Shown: positions 23,478-32,754 of the stretch, piece after piece
Position numbering within the stretch: the stretch's first letter is position 1
Layout of the letters: each line of letters begins with the position of its first letter
NCBI GenBank assembly: GCA_000403315.2
Contig: KE159636.1
Coordinates: 897,358-961,357 of the forward strand
Direction of reading: 5' to 3'
DNA length: 64,000 bases
DNA from: Lachnospiraceae bacterium A2
GTDB lineage: Bacteria > Bacillota > Clostridia > Lachnospirales > Lachnospiraceae
Notes under the pieces: model-generated
Databases searched by the model: none
What the model was told of the DNA's origin: nothing
The model's input: only the letters and a program-made list of their open reading frames with translations
Translations under genes and position numbers: made by a program

Positions 23478-25110
23478 CCTGAATTATTCACCGTTGTACA
23501 GTGAAAGTAGCTGAAAGCCACATAGTTACTGTATTTAAGCTGTTTATTGCATTTCATCTATTAAGTGAATAAAAAAGAGCATCCAGTTGTGGTAAAATTA
23601 AGGTGTTCAAAGTCTTAATGATCACACAAAGGAGCCCTTTATGGATATTTTAAACAGCTTAACACTTAAAAGCAATAGGCAGATTAAAATAAATTTTGAC
23701 GGAGGCGGTTTATCCTCCGATGCAGGACTTCTTCTTATAAAAGATTTCGCTGCAAAGATCGGCTTTTCAAAGCTGGTCAAAAAGAAATTTAAAACCAATG
23801 ATACGTCGGTTCGCTTCCACAAAGATGACGAAAACCTTATGCAAATGATTTATCAGATTATCTCTGCATATTTTGCAGATGACTGTGCTGACGAGCTGAC
23901 CCTGGATCCTGTTTTCCACGCCATCCTTGAGAAAGACGGCCTGGCTTCACAGCCTACGTTGTCAAGGTTTTTCAACCGTATGGGCGGGGATACCCTCATA
24001 CAGTTCGATGACATTGATAAATGCCTCAGGAATATCATCTATTCCATAAAGCGTCTGGAGCATATGTTCTTGGATCTGGACAGCACTTTGTGTGGCACTT
24101 ACGGTAATCAGGAAGGCGAAGGCTTCAACTTCCATTATCAGGCACATGGATATCATCCGTTACTGTGCTATGACGGATTGACCGGGGACCTGCTCAAAGC
24201 AGACCTGCATGACGGAACGCTCCACTGCAGCAATGATGCGGATAAATTTATGGAATCCCTCTTTCAGGAATACATGGAAAGAGGAATGAAAACTTATCTT
24301 CGTGATGACAGCGGATTTTCATCCCCCAAGCTTTATAAAGCCTGTGAGGTGAATGGCTGTTCCTATGCCATCCGCTTAAAACAGAATTCTTCACTCATTG
24401 CCCTTGCTTCGGATAAAGATGAAGATTTGTACAAAGCAAGCAAAGAGGAGCAAATCAGTTATGCGGTAACTTATGGTGAATTCATGTATCAGGCTGGTTC
24501 ATGGGAATATCCAAGACGTGTGGTTTTCAAAATCGAGAAACCATACGGCCAGCTGACACACATGCACACCTTTATTGTTACAAACATGGATATGGAGTCC
24601 TATCAGATCATTAAGTTCTACCGTAATCGTGGCAAGGTGGAAAACTTTATCAAGGAAGGCAAAACCGGATTTGACTTTGCGGCCATGAGCAGCCATTCCA
24701 AAATAGTGAATGCCAACCGAATGCGGATACACATGCTTGCGTACAACTTATTCAATTGGTTCAGGCGACTGGTACTTCCAGAAAATATGCGAAAGCAGCA
24801 GGTAGATACCATTCGTTTAAAGCTGATAAAAATAGCAGCAAGAGCAGTCCGTTCAGCAAGATATATAACATTCAAACTGTGCAGTAGTTGTCCTTATAAA
24901 AAAGAATTCCACATGACACTGGAGAACATCCAGCGACTGACTGTACAGTTGGAATAGCAGCGCTTGATGTACCTTGACAGTTCAAAATGAATCAGTCAGA
25001 TTCCACAGGGATAGTTTGCCCATTTTTGTGGATAGCCCGATTGATTTCAGGAAAACTGGAATAAGGTTTTGCAGTTCGGAACATTTCTATATGTTCATGA
25101 ATAATTCAGG
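23478..25110. mobile_element. IS1380-family insertion sequence, copy B
   Basis: Ends CCTGAATTATTCAC and (G/C)TGAATAATTCAGG (right end reads atgaataattcagg). Flanking tetramers are tcaa on the left and atta on the right, which do not match, so one flank has been rearranged since insertion. This agrees with the loss of the rest of the interrupted GNAT gene. 25111-25178 holds no recognisable gene. Confidence 0.85.
23641..24957 (+). CDS. IS1380-family transposase
   Basis: 438 residues, full length. Same catalytic landmarks as copy A: HMFLDLDSTLCGTYG, TYLRDDSGFSSPKLY and FYRNRGKVENFIKEGKTGF. Start ATG 23641 follows aaaggagcccttt. Divergence from the protein at 5762 is spread over the whole length, so these are two distinct IS1380 species and not one duplicated element. 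Confidence 0.9.
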   Translation: MDILNSLTLKSNRQIKINFDGGGLSSDAGLLLIKDFAAKIGFSKLVKKKFKTNDTSVRFHKDDENLMQMIYQIISAYFADDCADELTLDPVFHAILEKDGLASQPTLSRFFNRMGGDTLIQFDDIDKCLRNIIYSIKRLEHMFLDLDSTLCGTYGNQEGEGFNFHYQAHGYHPLLCYDGLTGDLLKADLHDGTLHCSNDADKFMESLFQEYMERGMKTYLRDDSGFSSPKLYKACEVNGCSYAIRLKQNSSLIALASDKDEDLYKASKEEQISYAVTYGEFMYQAGSWEYPRRVVFKIEKPYGQLTHMHTFIVTNMDMESYQIIKFYRNRGKVENFIKEGKTGFDFAAMSSHSKIVNANRMRIHMLAYNLFNWFRRLVLPENMRKQQVDTIRLKLIKIAARAVRSARYITFKLCSSCPYKKEFHMTLENIQRLTVQLE

Positions 25111-25178
25111 ATTAATAATGCTTTTCAGGAAGCAATAGGTGAACCGGGAACACCCGGAAATGCTGAATATATAATTTA

Positions 25179-26294
25179 ACCTGTTGTGCTATTTTATTTT
25201 GAAACGCTTGAAATGTCTAAAAACGCAAAGAATCCCTGTACCTTCTGTTTTTCCCTTTTGGATATATCAGAAAATCAGACGCTTTATTTGAGCAAGTTCG
25301 CAGGTTTCATGAAAAATGCTGTTTAATGCCAGGCAAAGGTTATATGCCAGGATCTTATTCGTGATCCTGGTACACAGCCCTTGAAAACTCCGGGCAAGTA
25401 CTCTTTCTGCATTTAACTGCCCGCTTAACTGTGAAAATACAGTTTCCACACGGCGCCTCTGCTTGAATATCATCTGGCGAACTTCCCTGGGCCAATCCGT
25501 TTTGCTGTTGGAGCGTTTTAAGGCCATCAGGCAGACCCCGTGGCTGTTTAGGTCCTGTGTGGGCGTTTCCCCTACATAGCCTTTGTCGCCAAGGGCCACA
25601 AACCCTTCCTTTCCTTGCACAAGGTCGCGCAGGCCTTCTCTGTCGTCTGTGGATGCTGCCGTGATTTCAAATGCAGTGATGTATCCTTCTAGGGTGATCA
25701 AGGCATGCACTTTGTAGCCAAAATAGGTTTCTTTTTTGGAAGGGCATTTTCCGTAATCTGCACCATATCCGCGGAAAGAACGGCAATAACCCGCCCTTCC
25801 AAACTTGCAGACAGCAAGCGGAAAGCTATCCACTATCAAATACCTGCTGGCAGGGATGGGAAATACGCAGGACAACTTCTGCCTGGGCAACTCCGTTGTC
25901 TTTAGGAGAGCCCGTCTTGTCCGATTAAAACGGCTCCGGCTACAAAGGGTTGGAAACAGATGCCGGTAATTGCGTTTTATAAAGGAATACCATGCGTTTT
26001 CGGAATCAATACCAGCTAATTCACCACAAATGCTGATCGTGATGATCTCAGAGTCAGACAACTTGGCGTGTAGGGCATGGCGTCTTGTGACGACTTCTGG
26101 CGGCGCGAAACATCGATACAGATCATCAATAATGACATAAACTGTTAAAATAAAATCTTCAAAAGTAGCTATGAGTGTGGTATTATTATCGTAGAACTTC
26201 AACATAATGATGCCTCCTTTCAGAAATTGTATCACTACAAATAGGATAGCATATTTTGTGAAGTTCTTTTAATTTTTTATCTAGCACAACAGGT
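25179..26294. mobile_element. IS982-family insertion sequence
   Basis: Perfect 12-bp terminal inverted repeats ACCTGTTGTGCT and AGCACAACAGGT enclose one transposase gene on the minus strand. The flanks (ataattta and aaatttat) are alike but not a clean direct repeat. Both neighbours are broken genes or gene-free. Confidence 0.9.
25267..26205 (-). CDS. IS982-family transposase
   Basis: 312 residues from ATG 26205, preceded on the minus strand by AAAGGAGG; a longer frame to 26235 lacks a ribosome site. The N-terminal AKLSDSEIITISICGELAGID and the DDE core are typical of IS982: SRYLIVDSFPLAVC with the first Asp, FVALGDKGYVGE with the second, and RRRVETVFSQLSGQL with the Glu. Length is normal for the family, so the element may be autonomous. 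Confidence 0.9.
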   Translation of the reverse strand: MLKFYDNNTTLIATFEDFILTVYVIIDDLYRCFAPPEVVTRRHALHAKLSDSEIITISICGELAGIDSENAWYSFIKRNYRHLFPTLCSRSRFNRTRRALLKTTELPRQKLSCVFPIPASRYLIVDSFPLAVCKFGRAGYCRSFRGYGADYGKCPSKKETYFGYKVHALITLEGYITAFEITAASTDDREGLRDLVQGKEGFVALGDKGYVGETPTQDLNSHGVCLMALKRSNSKTDWPREVRQMIFKQRRRVETVFSQLSGQLNAERVLARSFQGLCTRITNKILAYNLCLALNSIFHETCELAQIKRLIF

Positions 26295-26603
26295 AAATTT
26301 ATGTCGCAGAGAAATTGGTTGAGGTATATAAAAGTGTTCATGAGTGGTCATTAGAGTTTAGAAGCATTATAGTTCCGGATGAATTTCAAAATTTATTATT
26401 ATGTGCATCGCAGTTTAGTCAATCCTGTGATTGAAGATATTGAAAATTTTATTTCAAATTATGATAAAAGAATAAATGAAGCGGTTTTAGGTGTAGGTGA
26501 AGAGTCAGAAAAGAAAACATTATCTTTTTCGCTTACATTAAGAGGTTTTGATGTTACAAAACTTGAATTTGAACTTAAAAATATAAGGAACTTGCTATTA
26601 TGA
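26295..26603 (+). pseudogene. Gene remnant beside IS982, 5'-truncated and frameshifted
   Basis: Immediately after the IS end a frame encodes IYVAEKLVEVYKSVHEWSLE ... IIVPDEFQNLLLCAS and then stops. A second frame continues VNPVIEDIENFISNYDKRIN to the stop at 26603. Joined by a one-base shift near 26405, they make one helical protein. An ATG at 26379 would allow a 74-residue product, but it looks like the tail of the older gene. Function unknown. Confidence 0.6.
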
Positions 26604-27016
26604 AAAAGAGAAAAGGCAAAGCAGCTAAAAAAGCAATGAAATTTGCAGAACGCAAAGCAAAAGCAGAAAAGTGGGTAGTAGAATATGACGGTACACCTTA
26701 TGGCGGAGATATAATAAAGGCATATAGGAAAAAATTTGCTGTAGACCGCATGAAAGCCGTTGCTGAATTGCAGTTATTAGGCGTATCCTTGACGAACGAG
26801 CAGATTGACAGAGAAAAGGAAGCGGTAAAAGCATATCAGGAATTGCAGAGGGTTAAAAAGGCAAAAAGGAAGAGGATTCGTGAACAGAAGAGAATGAAGA
26901 AGGATAATCCGGTATTTCATGAAGAACAGGATGATACTTTTTATTATATAGCGGGTTATACCTCTGGTGGTGCGCCTTACGGAGTCACTTGGGAAGAAAT
27001 GGGGTTTAAAAGCTGA
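26600..27016 (+). CDS. Hypothetical basic protein
   Basis: 138 residues starting at an ATG that overlaps the preceding stop (ATGA). The N-terminal ~40 residues are very lysine-rich (KKRKGKAAKKAMKFAERKAK) and the middle is a charged helix. The end, DTFYYIAGYTSGGAPYGVTWEEMGF, looks like a conserved short domain of Firmicutes proteins of unknown role. A nucleic-acid-binding function would fit the charge but is only a guess. Confidence 0.6.
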   Translation: MKKRKGKAAKKAMKFAERKAKAEKWVVEYDGTPYGGDIIKAYRKKFAVDRMKAVAELQLLGVSLTNEQIDREKEAVKAYQELQRVKKAKRKRIREQKRMKKDNPVFHEEQDDTFYYIAGYTSGGAPYGVTWEEMGFKS

Positions 27017-27054
27017 TATGGGAGGGATTGATGATTAAGGAGAGTGTTAATTGA

Positions 27055-27522
27055 ATGAGAATATATGTAGACGCAGATGCCTGTCCAGTAATTTCTATTG
27101 TAGAACAGGTAGCAGAAAAAAATAATATTGCAGTTACGCTTTTATGTGATACGAACCATGTACTGGATTCTGATTACAGTGAAGTAAAGGTTATCGGAGC
27201 AGGGGCAGATGCCGTTGATTTTGCACTTGTAAATCTTTGCAGAAGAAATGATATTGTTGTAACGCAGGATTATGGTGTGGCTGCAATGGCTCTTGGAAAA
27301 GGAGCATATGCGATACATCAGTCTGGGAAATGGTATACAGATGAGAATATAGACCAGATGCTTATGGAACGGCATTTGGGTAACAAAACAAGAAGGGCTT
27401 CAGGGAAGAATCATTTGAAAGGACCGAAAAAAAGAACAGAGGAAGATGATGTGAGATTTCAAAAGTCCTTTGAGAGATTAATTATGATGAAACAAGATCA
27501 AATAGATGTATGTAAAAAATAG
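27055..27522 (+). CDS. yaiI: YaiI/YqxD family protein (UPF0178)
   Basis: 155 residues with the conserved N-terminus MRIYVDADACPVISIVE and VVTQDYGVAAMALGKGA, the two acidic patches of this PIN-like family (DUF188). The tail ends MLMERHLGNKTRRASGKNHL, also typical. The cellular role of the family is not established; a nuclease-like fold is predicted. Start ATG 27055 lies 38 nt after the previous gene with aggagag upstream. Intact. Confidence 0.88.
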   Translation: MRIYVDADACPVISIVEQVAEKNNIAVTLLCDTNHVLDSDYSEVKVIGAGADAVDFALVNLCRRNDIVVTQDYGVAAMALGKGAYAIHQSGKWYTDENIDQMLMERHLGNKTRRASGKNHLKGPKKRTEEDDVRFQKSFERLIMMKQDQIDVCKK

Positions 27523-27845
27523 GAAATATGGTCAGGACAAACGCATCATTGTGTTTTTGCACAAAAATCCAGCTACCAACTGCTCCGAACTCCAGAACAT
27601 GTATTTTTTATAAAGTTTCGAGCAAAAGTATTATAGAAACTGACGCAGCCGTCCAAACGGGCCATCCTTGGCCCGGGTTGGACTCTCCCGGACATCCATG
27701 TCCGGGAGCTGCTGATTTGCTTTGGTAATAAATGTTTTTTCAGAAAGATGATGAATATATCCCGGTAGAAGATTTGGATTTTAATGCGGTAGAATGGTGA
27801 TGTACCGGACAGACATATGGCAAGGCGGAGATTTGAGGTGTGTTT
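27523..27845. repeat. Gene-free spacer with two strong GC-rich hairpins
   Basis: 27651-27683 (gtccaa ... ggcc ... ggcc ... ttggac) and 27685-27708 (ctcccggaca tcca tgtccgggag, perfect 10-bp stem) sit side by side in otherwise AT-rich DNA, like a mobile palindromic unit or a double terminator. A 22-codon frame (27732-27800, MFFQKDDEYIPVEDLDF...) looks like the tail of a lost gene. Confidence 0.6.
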
Positions 27846-29090
27846 ATGAAGAAAAGAGAGATTCTGTTAATCATTATGCTGCTATGCTGTGTTTCATTTT
27901 GTGCCTGTAAAAACGGCGAGGAAAGAACGGAAATTATATCTGACAGTGGAGTCAAAGAAGATATAACAGAAGAAAGTACAGAAACGGACAGAGTAGCAAA
28001 GGGTTATGATCTTACGGTAAGTGACAGTGAACGGAAAGAGGCAGAAGATGATTGCAAAGAAATGATGGGGCTTATATCAGAACTATACAAAAACGCAGAT
28101 AAAGGCTGTGCGTCCAATGTTGTCATTGCAGATGAGGTTATAGATCAGATGGTGGAAAAGCTGAAAAGTGCTGGATGCCCGGTTACAGTAACGGCAGCAT
28201 ATTCTAATATGGAAAACTACAAAGCATTGGAAAATTTCTTAAATGCAGCCATAAAAGGCAGCAGCGGTTCATCAGTTGTTTATGAAATACATTTGGATGG
28301 CGGCATTGGGAGATATAAATATTCTTATGATGGGAAGGATATGTATGTTTTATCCGCAAAAGCAACATGGAGTGATGATGATAAGCCTGTGATAACATAT
28401 ATTTCATATACCCGGATTAAAGAGTGGAGATATACGGAGAAAGGATGGTTCTGTTATGAGTTATGCGTACCGGAGTATCCGGAAGTGACTGAAATAGTGG
28501 ATGGGAGCTGTATGGTCAGGGTAAAGCCAATCACAGAAGAAAACAGAGAAATGTCCGAAAAATGTGTGCTTGGATTAGCCTATCAGGGAAACAATCTTTT
28601 ATGCTCCGACTGGGATGCGGATCATATGGAAAGTCTGGATTATAATGGGATGTATGAATACTTATATGCAATGAAGTATCAGGAGAAGTTTCCTTCAGAG
28701 AATTATCCGGACGGAATACCAAAAGATAAGTTTGAAAGCCTGATTATGGAATATCTTCCTATAACGGCAGAAGATATACAGGACTATGCAGTATTTGACC
28801 AAGAAAAACAGACTTATTCATGGGTAAGGCTGGGCTGTTTAAATTATGCCCCTACCTATTTTGGAACATCTTTTCCAGAGGTTACGGATATTAGGGAAAA
28901 TGATGATGGAACGCTCACTTTAACGGTGGATGCAGTGTGCAGCATGATTTTATGTGATGATGCAGTGATGTCACATGAGCTTATCGTACAATTTGCAGAA
29001 GATGGCAGTTTTCAGTATTTGGGAAATAAAATTTTGGATGATGGGATTTCAAATATACCGGATTACCAATACCGGATGATTGGAGAGTAA
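27846..29090 (+). CDS. Lipoprotein of unknown function
   Basis: 414 residues from ATG 27846, with GAGGTG upstream. A signal peptide, KKREILLIIMLLCCVSFCAC, ends in an SFCA-C lipobox, so the mature protein would be lipid-anchored outside the membrane. The next ~40 residues are an acidic linker. The rest is strand-rich, with repeated tyrosine-aspartate motifs and SNMENYKALENFLNAAIKG ... VVYEIHLDGGIGRYKYSYDG. No enzyme motif recognised. It precedes another surface-type protein in the same direction, 44 nt away. Confidence 0.7.
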   Translation: MKKREILLIIMLLCCVSFCACKNGEERTEIISDSGVKEDITEESTETDRVAKGYDLTVSDSERKEAEDDCKEMMGLISELYKNADKGCASNVVIADEVIDQMVEKLKSAGCPVTVTAAYSNMENYKALENFLNAAIKGSSGSSVVYEIHLDGGIGRYKYSYDGKDMYVLSAKATWSDDDKPVITYISYTRIKEWRYTEKGWFCYELCVPEYPEVTEIVDGSCMVRVKPITEENREMSEKCVLGLAYQGNNLLCSDWDADHMESLDYNGMYEYLYAMKYQEKFPSENYPDGIPKDKFESLIMEYLPITAEDIQDYAVFDQEKQTYSWVRLGCLNYAPTYFGTSFPEVTDIRENDDGTLTLTVDAVCSMILCDDAVMSHELIVQFAEDGSFQYLGNKILDDGISNIPDYQYRMIGE

Positions 29091-29106
29091 ATATGGGGGT
29101 CACATA

Positions 29107-29140
29107 GCGTTGAAAGAAGAAAGGATACGGAACAATGAAA
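29107..29140 (+). repeat. Leader repeat, first copy
   Basis: gcgttgaaagaagaaaggat acggaacaatgaaaa includes the ribosome site and start codon of the gene at 29135. It recurs nearly unchanged at 31268-31301. Confidence 0.8.
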
Positions 29141-30814
29141 AGGATAATGAAGATTATATTAGGATTTGTTGTTTTTATCATAATCGTTGTGTTGTGGGGA
29201 AGTTTTGCCTATGTGTCAGATTACAAAATAACAAATGTAGATACTTCTGTTTCACCAGATGAAACTTACGAACTGGTTCTACAGGATGTCGGAGAGGCAG
29301 ATTTCCCGTTTGGTTCGGCTTCAGGAAGGCTGGTTCTTTATGAGGGCAAAAGAAGAATATCCAAAGCAGACTTTGAGCTGTTTGATGACGGCGGGTGCAT
29401 ACGCAGTGGTATATGGGAAGTTACATGGCATGAGGATTATGTGGAAGTTATCATTTCTGGGGATGAACAGTTCGACGAGCAGATTATTTTATACTTTGAC
29501 GGTAAGAAAGAGAGGAAACAATTAACAGATAAGGATGAATATACAGAAGCAGGGAACATTACCTTTGCAGAGTATAGTGGTTATTGGTCTTATGAAGGAA
29601 AAACACATGAACAGATTTTAGCAGAGGGAGGAATTGAATTATCCTGTACGATTACAGAAGATAATCAATTTTCGGGAACACTTTTTTCACAACAGGAAAT
29701 GATGGAACGGTTTGCATTGATTGAGAATATTAGTGGAAAAATAGAACAGTCAAAATTATATTTTGATTATGCTGATGACGAATGGGGAAACAGTGGAACA
29801 TTACATATTCAGTTTTTGAGTGACAGCATATATGTAGAAATACTGAATTATAAGAAGGCAGACAATGGCAGTGATTACGGTATCAATGGTTCTTTTGAGT
29901 TGATAAGAGAAAAAGAAGATATTGAAGATAAAGAGAATATACCGGAGGAAAATTCCAGTGATCATGTGCAGGACAAATTGGATGAGGAAAGAATCATAGA
30001 GGAACAATCTTTCCAGATAGAGTTAAATGACTGGGGAGAAGTGAGGTTTGTGCCATACGAGCCTACTCCTTCGGAAAGAGTGCATGAGGATGTAACTTTC
30101 TATCTATTAAAAGATGATGAAATACTTTATCAGTTTCCGTATATCAGTAAACGTCCTACCAATGGTATGGGGTATTTTTGGGACGTGAAGTTTGTCATGT
30201 TCACGGATACGAATGCTGATGGGAAAGAGGACGTGGTCATAGGGGCAGAGTATATGACGGGTGCTGGACCGCAGGGGGCGGTACCACATGTAGCAGTGCG
30301 GATTTATGAAGACTGTGGTGACTATTTTACTTATAATGAGGAACTCAGCGATAAGATCAACAATTATCTTCCGTGGGAAAGCAATGTGCTGGCGAAAGAT
30401 ATCAAACGACTGATTCAATTGACAAATGGAAATGAACCACTTACAAATTATGAAAGCTATTCGGGAAAATGGACTGTAAGCCCTGGATATGTTGCTGCAT
30501 ATGAGAATCCTATGCCAGAAAGCGGAAACGAGCTGACATGCAGCATCAGCAATGGCAACGAATTTTACGGAAATCTTTTTATAGAACAGGAAATGACAGA
30601 GCGGATTGCGTCAGTGGAGGATATTGTCGGTACAATTCAGAATGGTGAATTGTTTTTTGACTTTGCAGATGATGGCTGGGGCGGTGCGGGAACGCTTCAT
30701 ATTATGTTTCTACCTAATCAGATCAATGTGGAAGTCCTAAATCATAAGATTGCGGAAGAAAATGTAATTGGATATGGAGTATCTGGAAACTATGAGATGA
30801 CCATAAGAGAGTGA
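29135..30814 (+). CDS. Membrane-anchored protein with two copies of an unknown domain
   Basis: 559 residues. One N-terminal membrane segment (IILGFVVFIIIVVLWGSFAY), then an ~95-residue domain. Next comes repeat A (~145-255: SGYWSYEGKTHEQI ... ELSCTITEDNQFSGTLF ... LYFDYADDEWGNSGTLHI). A central region carries DTNADGKEDVVIGAEY, a calcium-loop-like DxNxDGxxD motif. Repeat B (~445-555: SGKWTVSPGY ... ELTCSISNGNEFYGNLF ... LFFDFADDGWGGAGTLHI) ends the protein. A and B are clearly homologous, so a domain was duplicated within the gene. It probably faces outside; no enzymatic role recognised. Confidence 0.75.
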   Translation: MKRIMKIILGFVVFIIIVVLWGSFAYVSDYKITNVDTSVSPDETYELVLQDVGEADFPFGSASGRLVLYEGKRRISKADFELFDDGGCIRSGIWEVTWHEDYVEVIISGDEQFDEQIILYFDGKKERKQLTDKDEYTEAGNITFAEYSGYWSYEGKTHEQILAEGGIELSCTITEDNQFSGTLFSQQEMMERFALIENISGKIEQSKLYFDYADDEWGNSGTLHIQFLSDSIYVEILNYKKADNGSDYGINGSFELIREKEDIEDKENIPEENSSDHVQDKLDEERIIEEQSFQIELNDWGEVRFVPYEPTPSERVHEDVTFYLLKDDEILYQFPYISKRPTNGMGYFWDVKFVMFTDTNADGKEDVVIGAEYMTGAGPQGAVPHVAVRIYEDCGDYFTYNEELSDKINNYLPWESNVLAKDIKRLIQLTNGNEPLTNYESYSGKWTVSPGYVAAYENPMPESGNELTCSISNGNEFYGNLFIEQEMTERIASVEDIVGTIQNGELFFDFADDGWGGAGTLHIMFLPNQINVEVLNHKIAEENVIGYGVSGNYEMTIRE

Positions 30815-30845
30815 GAATTAGCAGTTATCAGTATTTTAACACTAT

Positions 30846-31190
30846 TTGGATGGATTGGATATTGATTATCAAATAGTGGGTGGAATTTCAGAAGAAAAGG
30901 TATATGAAATTGTAACAGAAGACCAGTATTTTACATTTTACTTTAATGAAAAGCACGAACTAACTTCTATTTATTATAGTGCGTATGGAACCAGAAATGG
31001 TCAGAATACTATTGGAATGACGAGGGAAGAGGTTGAAGCTACTCTCAACCAATCCTGCTTTGATGAGATTTATGGGGAGAATAATAGATACATAACTGCT
31101 TTTTATCAAGACGATAATATCTATGAAGTTGGATATTTTGATGGGATAGTTTATTACATTGAAGAAAGCATGATAGAGAATACGCCATAG
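30846..31190 (+). CDS. Hypothetical protein fragment
   Basis: 114 residues from a TTG with no ribosome site, directly after an in-frame stop. The sequence (YFTFYFNEKHELTSIYYSAY, EVGYFDGIVYYIEESM) looks like the C-terminal domain of a larger surface protein. Probably a truncated relic of the 27846-30814 cluster. Weakly supported as a separate gene. Confidence 0.4.
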   Translation: MDGLDIDYQIVGGISEEKVYEIVTEDQYFTFYFNEKHELTSIYYSAYGTRNGQNTIGMTREEVEATLNQSCFDEIYGENNRYITAFYQDDNIYEVGYFDGIVYYIEESMIENTP

Positions 31191-31500
31191 GATAATATGA
31201 TTGGAGCAGGGCAGAAAAATGCTTAACACGGAAGCAAAAGCCGAATATATGAAAAGCGGTTTGCTTGGCGTTGAAAGAAGAAGGAATACGGAACAATGAA
31301 AAAACAATGCTCCCTTTTAAATAACGGCATTTTCATGGGTTACATGATCTCTCGGAATTCTGATTGATCCTGTCAGCGAAACTCTGGCATTGGACTTTGA
31401 CAAGTAAATATTATTCGAAATTGAAAAATAGGTACAAAAAATAGACATAGTACTGTTGCTATGCCGGAAAATAAGGTATACTATTTATAGGATTATGCTA
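31191..31500 (+). repeat. Spacer with a relic start of a paralogue
   Basis: 31268-31301 repeats the leader and first codons of the gene at 29135 (ttgaaagaagaaggaatacg gaacaatgaaa). The frame after it stops after about two dozen codons, so a paralogue was lost up to its start. The remainder to the IS630 end shows no gene. Confidence 0.7.
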
Positions 31501-31520
31501 GTACTCCATCCGGACAGTTT

Positions 31521-32197
31521 TTAGAGTACTATCGGGTATAATTTTGCCAGTTTTATTCTTGCATCTGTTGTTTTAAATTGCCAGTTTATTTTTTTACATT
31601 CTGCATTTCGTTTGATTGTCCAGATGCGGACCTGTTCCTGAAAGCTTTCCATATCCGGAAGCGGTTTTGCAAGCGCCTGGCGGCCCATAATACCGATCTC
31701 AATTTCTGCCATGTCCAGCCAGCCCCCATGTTTCGGGGTATAGTGCCATTCAAACCGCTCCGCCAGCCGGCGTGCTTCTTCCGGCTTGAATGCTTTATAT
31801 AGGGATGCTTCTGCATGGATGTTCAGGTTGCCTGTTACAAGCACGACCTTTTCCGCCCTTGGATACAGGATATCGGACGTATATTTTAGTATTTGTGCAA
31901 AATCCACGGCATTCCGTGTTTCTGTGACAACCGTTTCACGCCAGCCGGCAAGCGGTTCTGCAATCATGAATACATTCGCAACCCCATTCCGGACATATAC
32001 GGAATCGACTTTTTCAGGGTTCCCCGGCTCACAGGGGATGCGTCCTTCCTTTATAAGCTGTTTGCTTGTTTCATCAATACAGACCACCGGGCGGAGTGGA
32101 TCATATGAACGTTGGTATACTTCAAGGATGCCTTCCATAGCGGCCACAAATTCCGCCCCTGCTTTTGGGATGCACCATTCCTTTACAAGCCATGGTT
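31521..32197 (-). CDS. IS630 transposase, catalytic frame reached by -1 frameshift
   Basis: Reading on from the A7 run (plus-strand T7 at 32206-32212) in the -1 frame gives KKNELKPWLVKEWCIPKAGA, the normal IS630 junction, and then the DDE core. That core comprises RPVVCIDETSKQLIKEGR (first Asp), VVLVTGNLNIHAEASLYKA (here GN in place of the usual DN before LN) and GGWLDMAEIEIGIM (Glu). Whether the shift is programmed or a mutation cannot be told; A-run frameshifting is known in this family. The second Asp position reads N. Confidence 0.8.
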
Positions 32198-32635
32198 TCA
32201 GTTCATTTTTTTCATTACATCACAGACAGTGCTGTCTGTGATGTAATCCACTACTTCCAGGCGGATCAGTCCATCTGCGATTGCCTGCACCGTCCAGCCT
32301 GAACGGCCTTCCGGGGCATCTGGGCAGGCAATGGTACAGATTTTGGCCTCGGCATCCCCAGTCACTTTACGGTATCTGTTCTGCTGCTTTTTCCGGCCAA
32401 GCGCCGCCTCCATGCCTTCTGTGACAAAGCGTTTTGCAATGCCTGCTATCGTTCCGTTGCTGGTTCCGTAGGCTTGCTTCATACGCTCATATGTCCAGCC
32501 TGCATTACTGGGCTTTTGATCCAGTTTTAGGAGTATCTGGGCGTGTTTTATGCGGTAGCCTTTCCCACCTTTCTGTATCAATCCTTTCAGTTCCTGTACT
32601 TTATCATCTGTTAAAGTTACAATATAACGTGCCAT
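32198..32635 (-). CDS. IS630 transposase, N-terminal frame (HTH)
   Basis: 146 residues from ATG 32635 with GGAGG upstream on the minus strand. MARYIVTLTDDKVQELKGLI, then a winged-HTH-like region (YERMKQAYGTSNGTIAGIAK) typical of IS630 N-termini, ending ...VCDVMKKMN and a stop. The stop lies just after a run of seven A, where a -1 shift leads into the catalytic frame. The upstream half alone should bind DNA but not transpose. Confidence 0.85.
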   Translation of the reverse strand: MARYIVTLTDDKVQELKGLIQKGGKGYRIKHAQILLKLDQKPSNAGWTYERMKQAYGTSNGTIAGIAKRFVTEGMEAALGRKKQQNRYRKVTGDAEAKICTIACPDAPEGRSGWTVQAIADGLIRLEVVDYITDSTVCDVMKKMN

Positions 32636-32754
32636 AACCTGCATCCTCCAAATACCTTTTTTCATAAAATATAACAATATTTGACAGGAATGTAAACTCT
32701 AAAAACTGTCCGGATGGAGTACTAGAGCATGTTTGAAAATACACGTTTCGATTT

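Larger units (their letters stand above)
31501..32722. mobile_element. IS630-family insertion sequence
   Basis: Perfect long inverted ends (GTACTCCATCCGGACAGTTT... and its complement ...AAACTGTCCGGATGGAGTAC) are flanked by TA on both sides (31499-31500 and 32723-32724), the IS630 hallmark. It holds two overlapping transposase frames on the minus strand. Confidence 0.93.

Noticed and set aside
25171..26302. Target duplication of IS982
   Set aside because: Flanks aattta/aaattt are similar only by AT-richness and do not align as a direct repeat next to the inverted ends.
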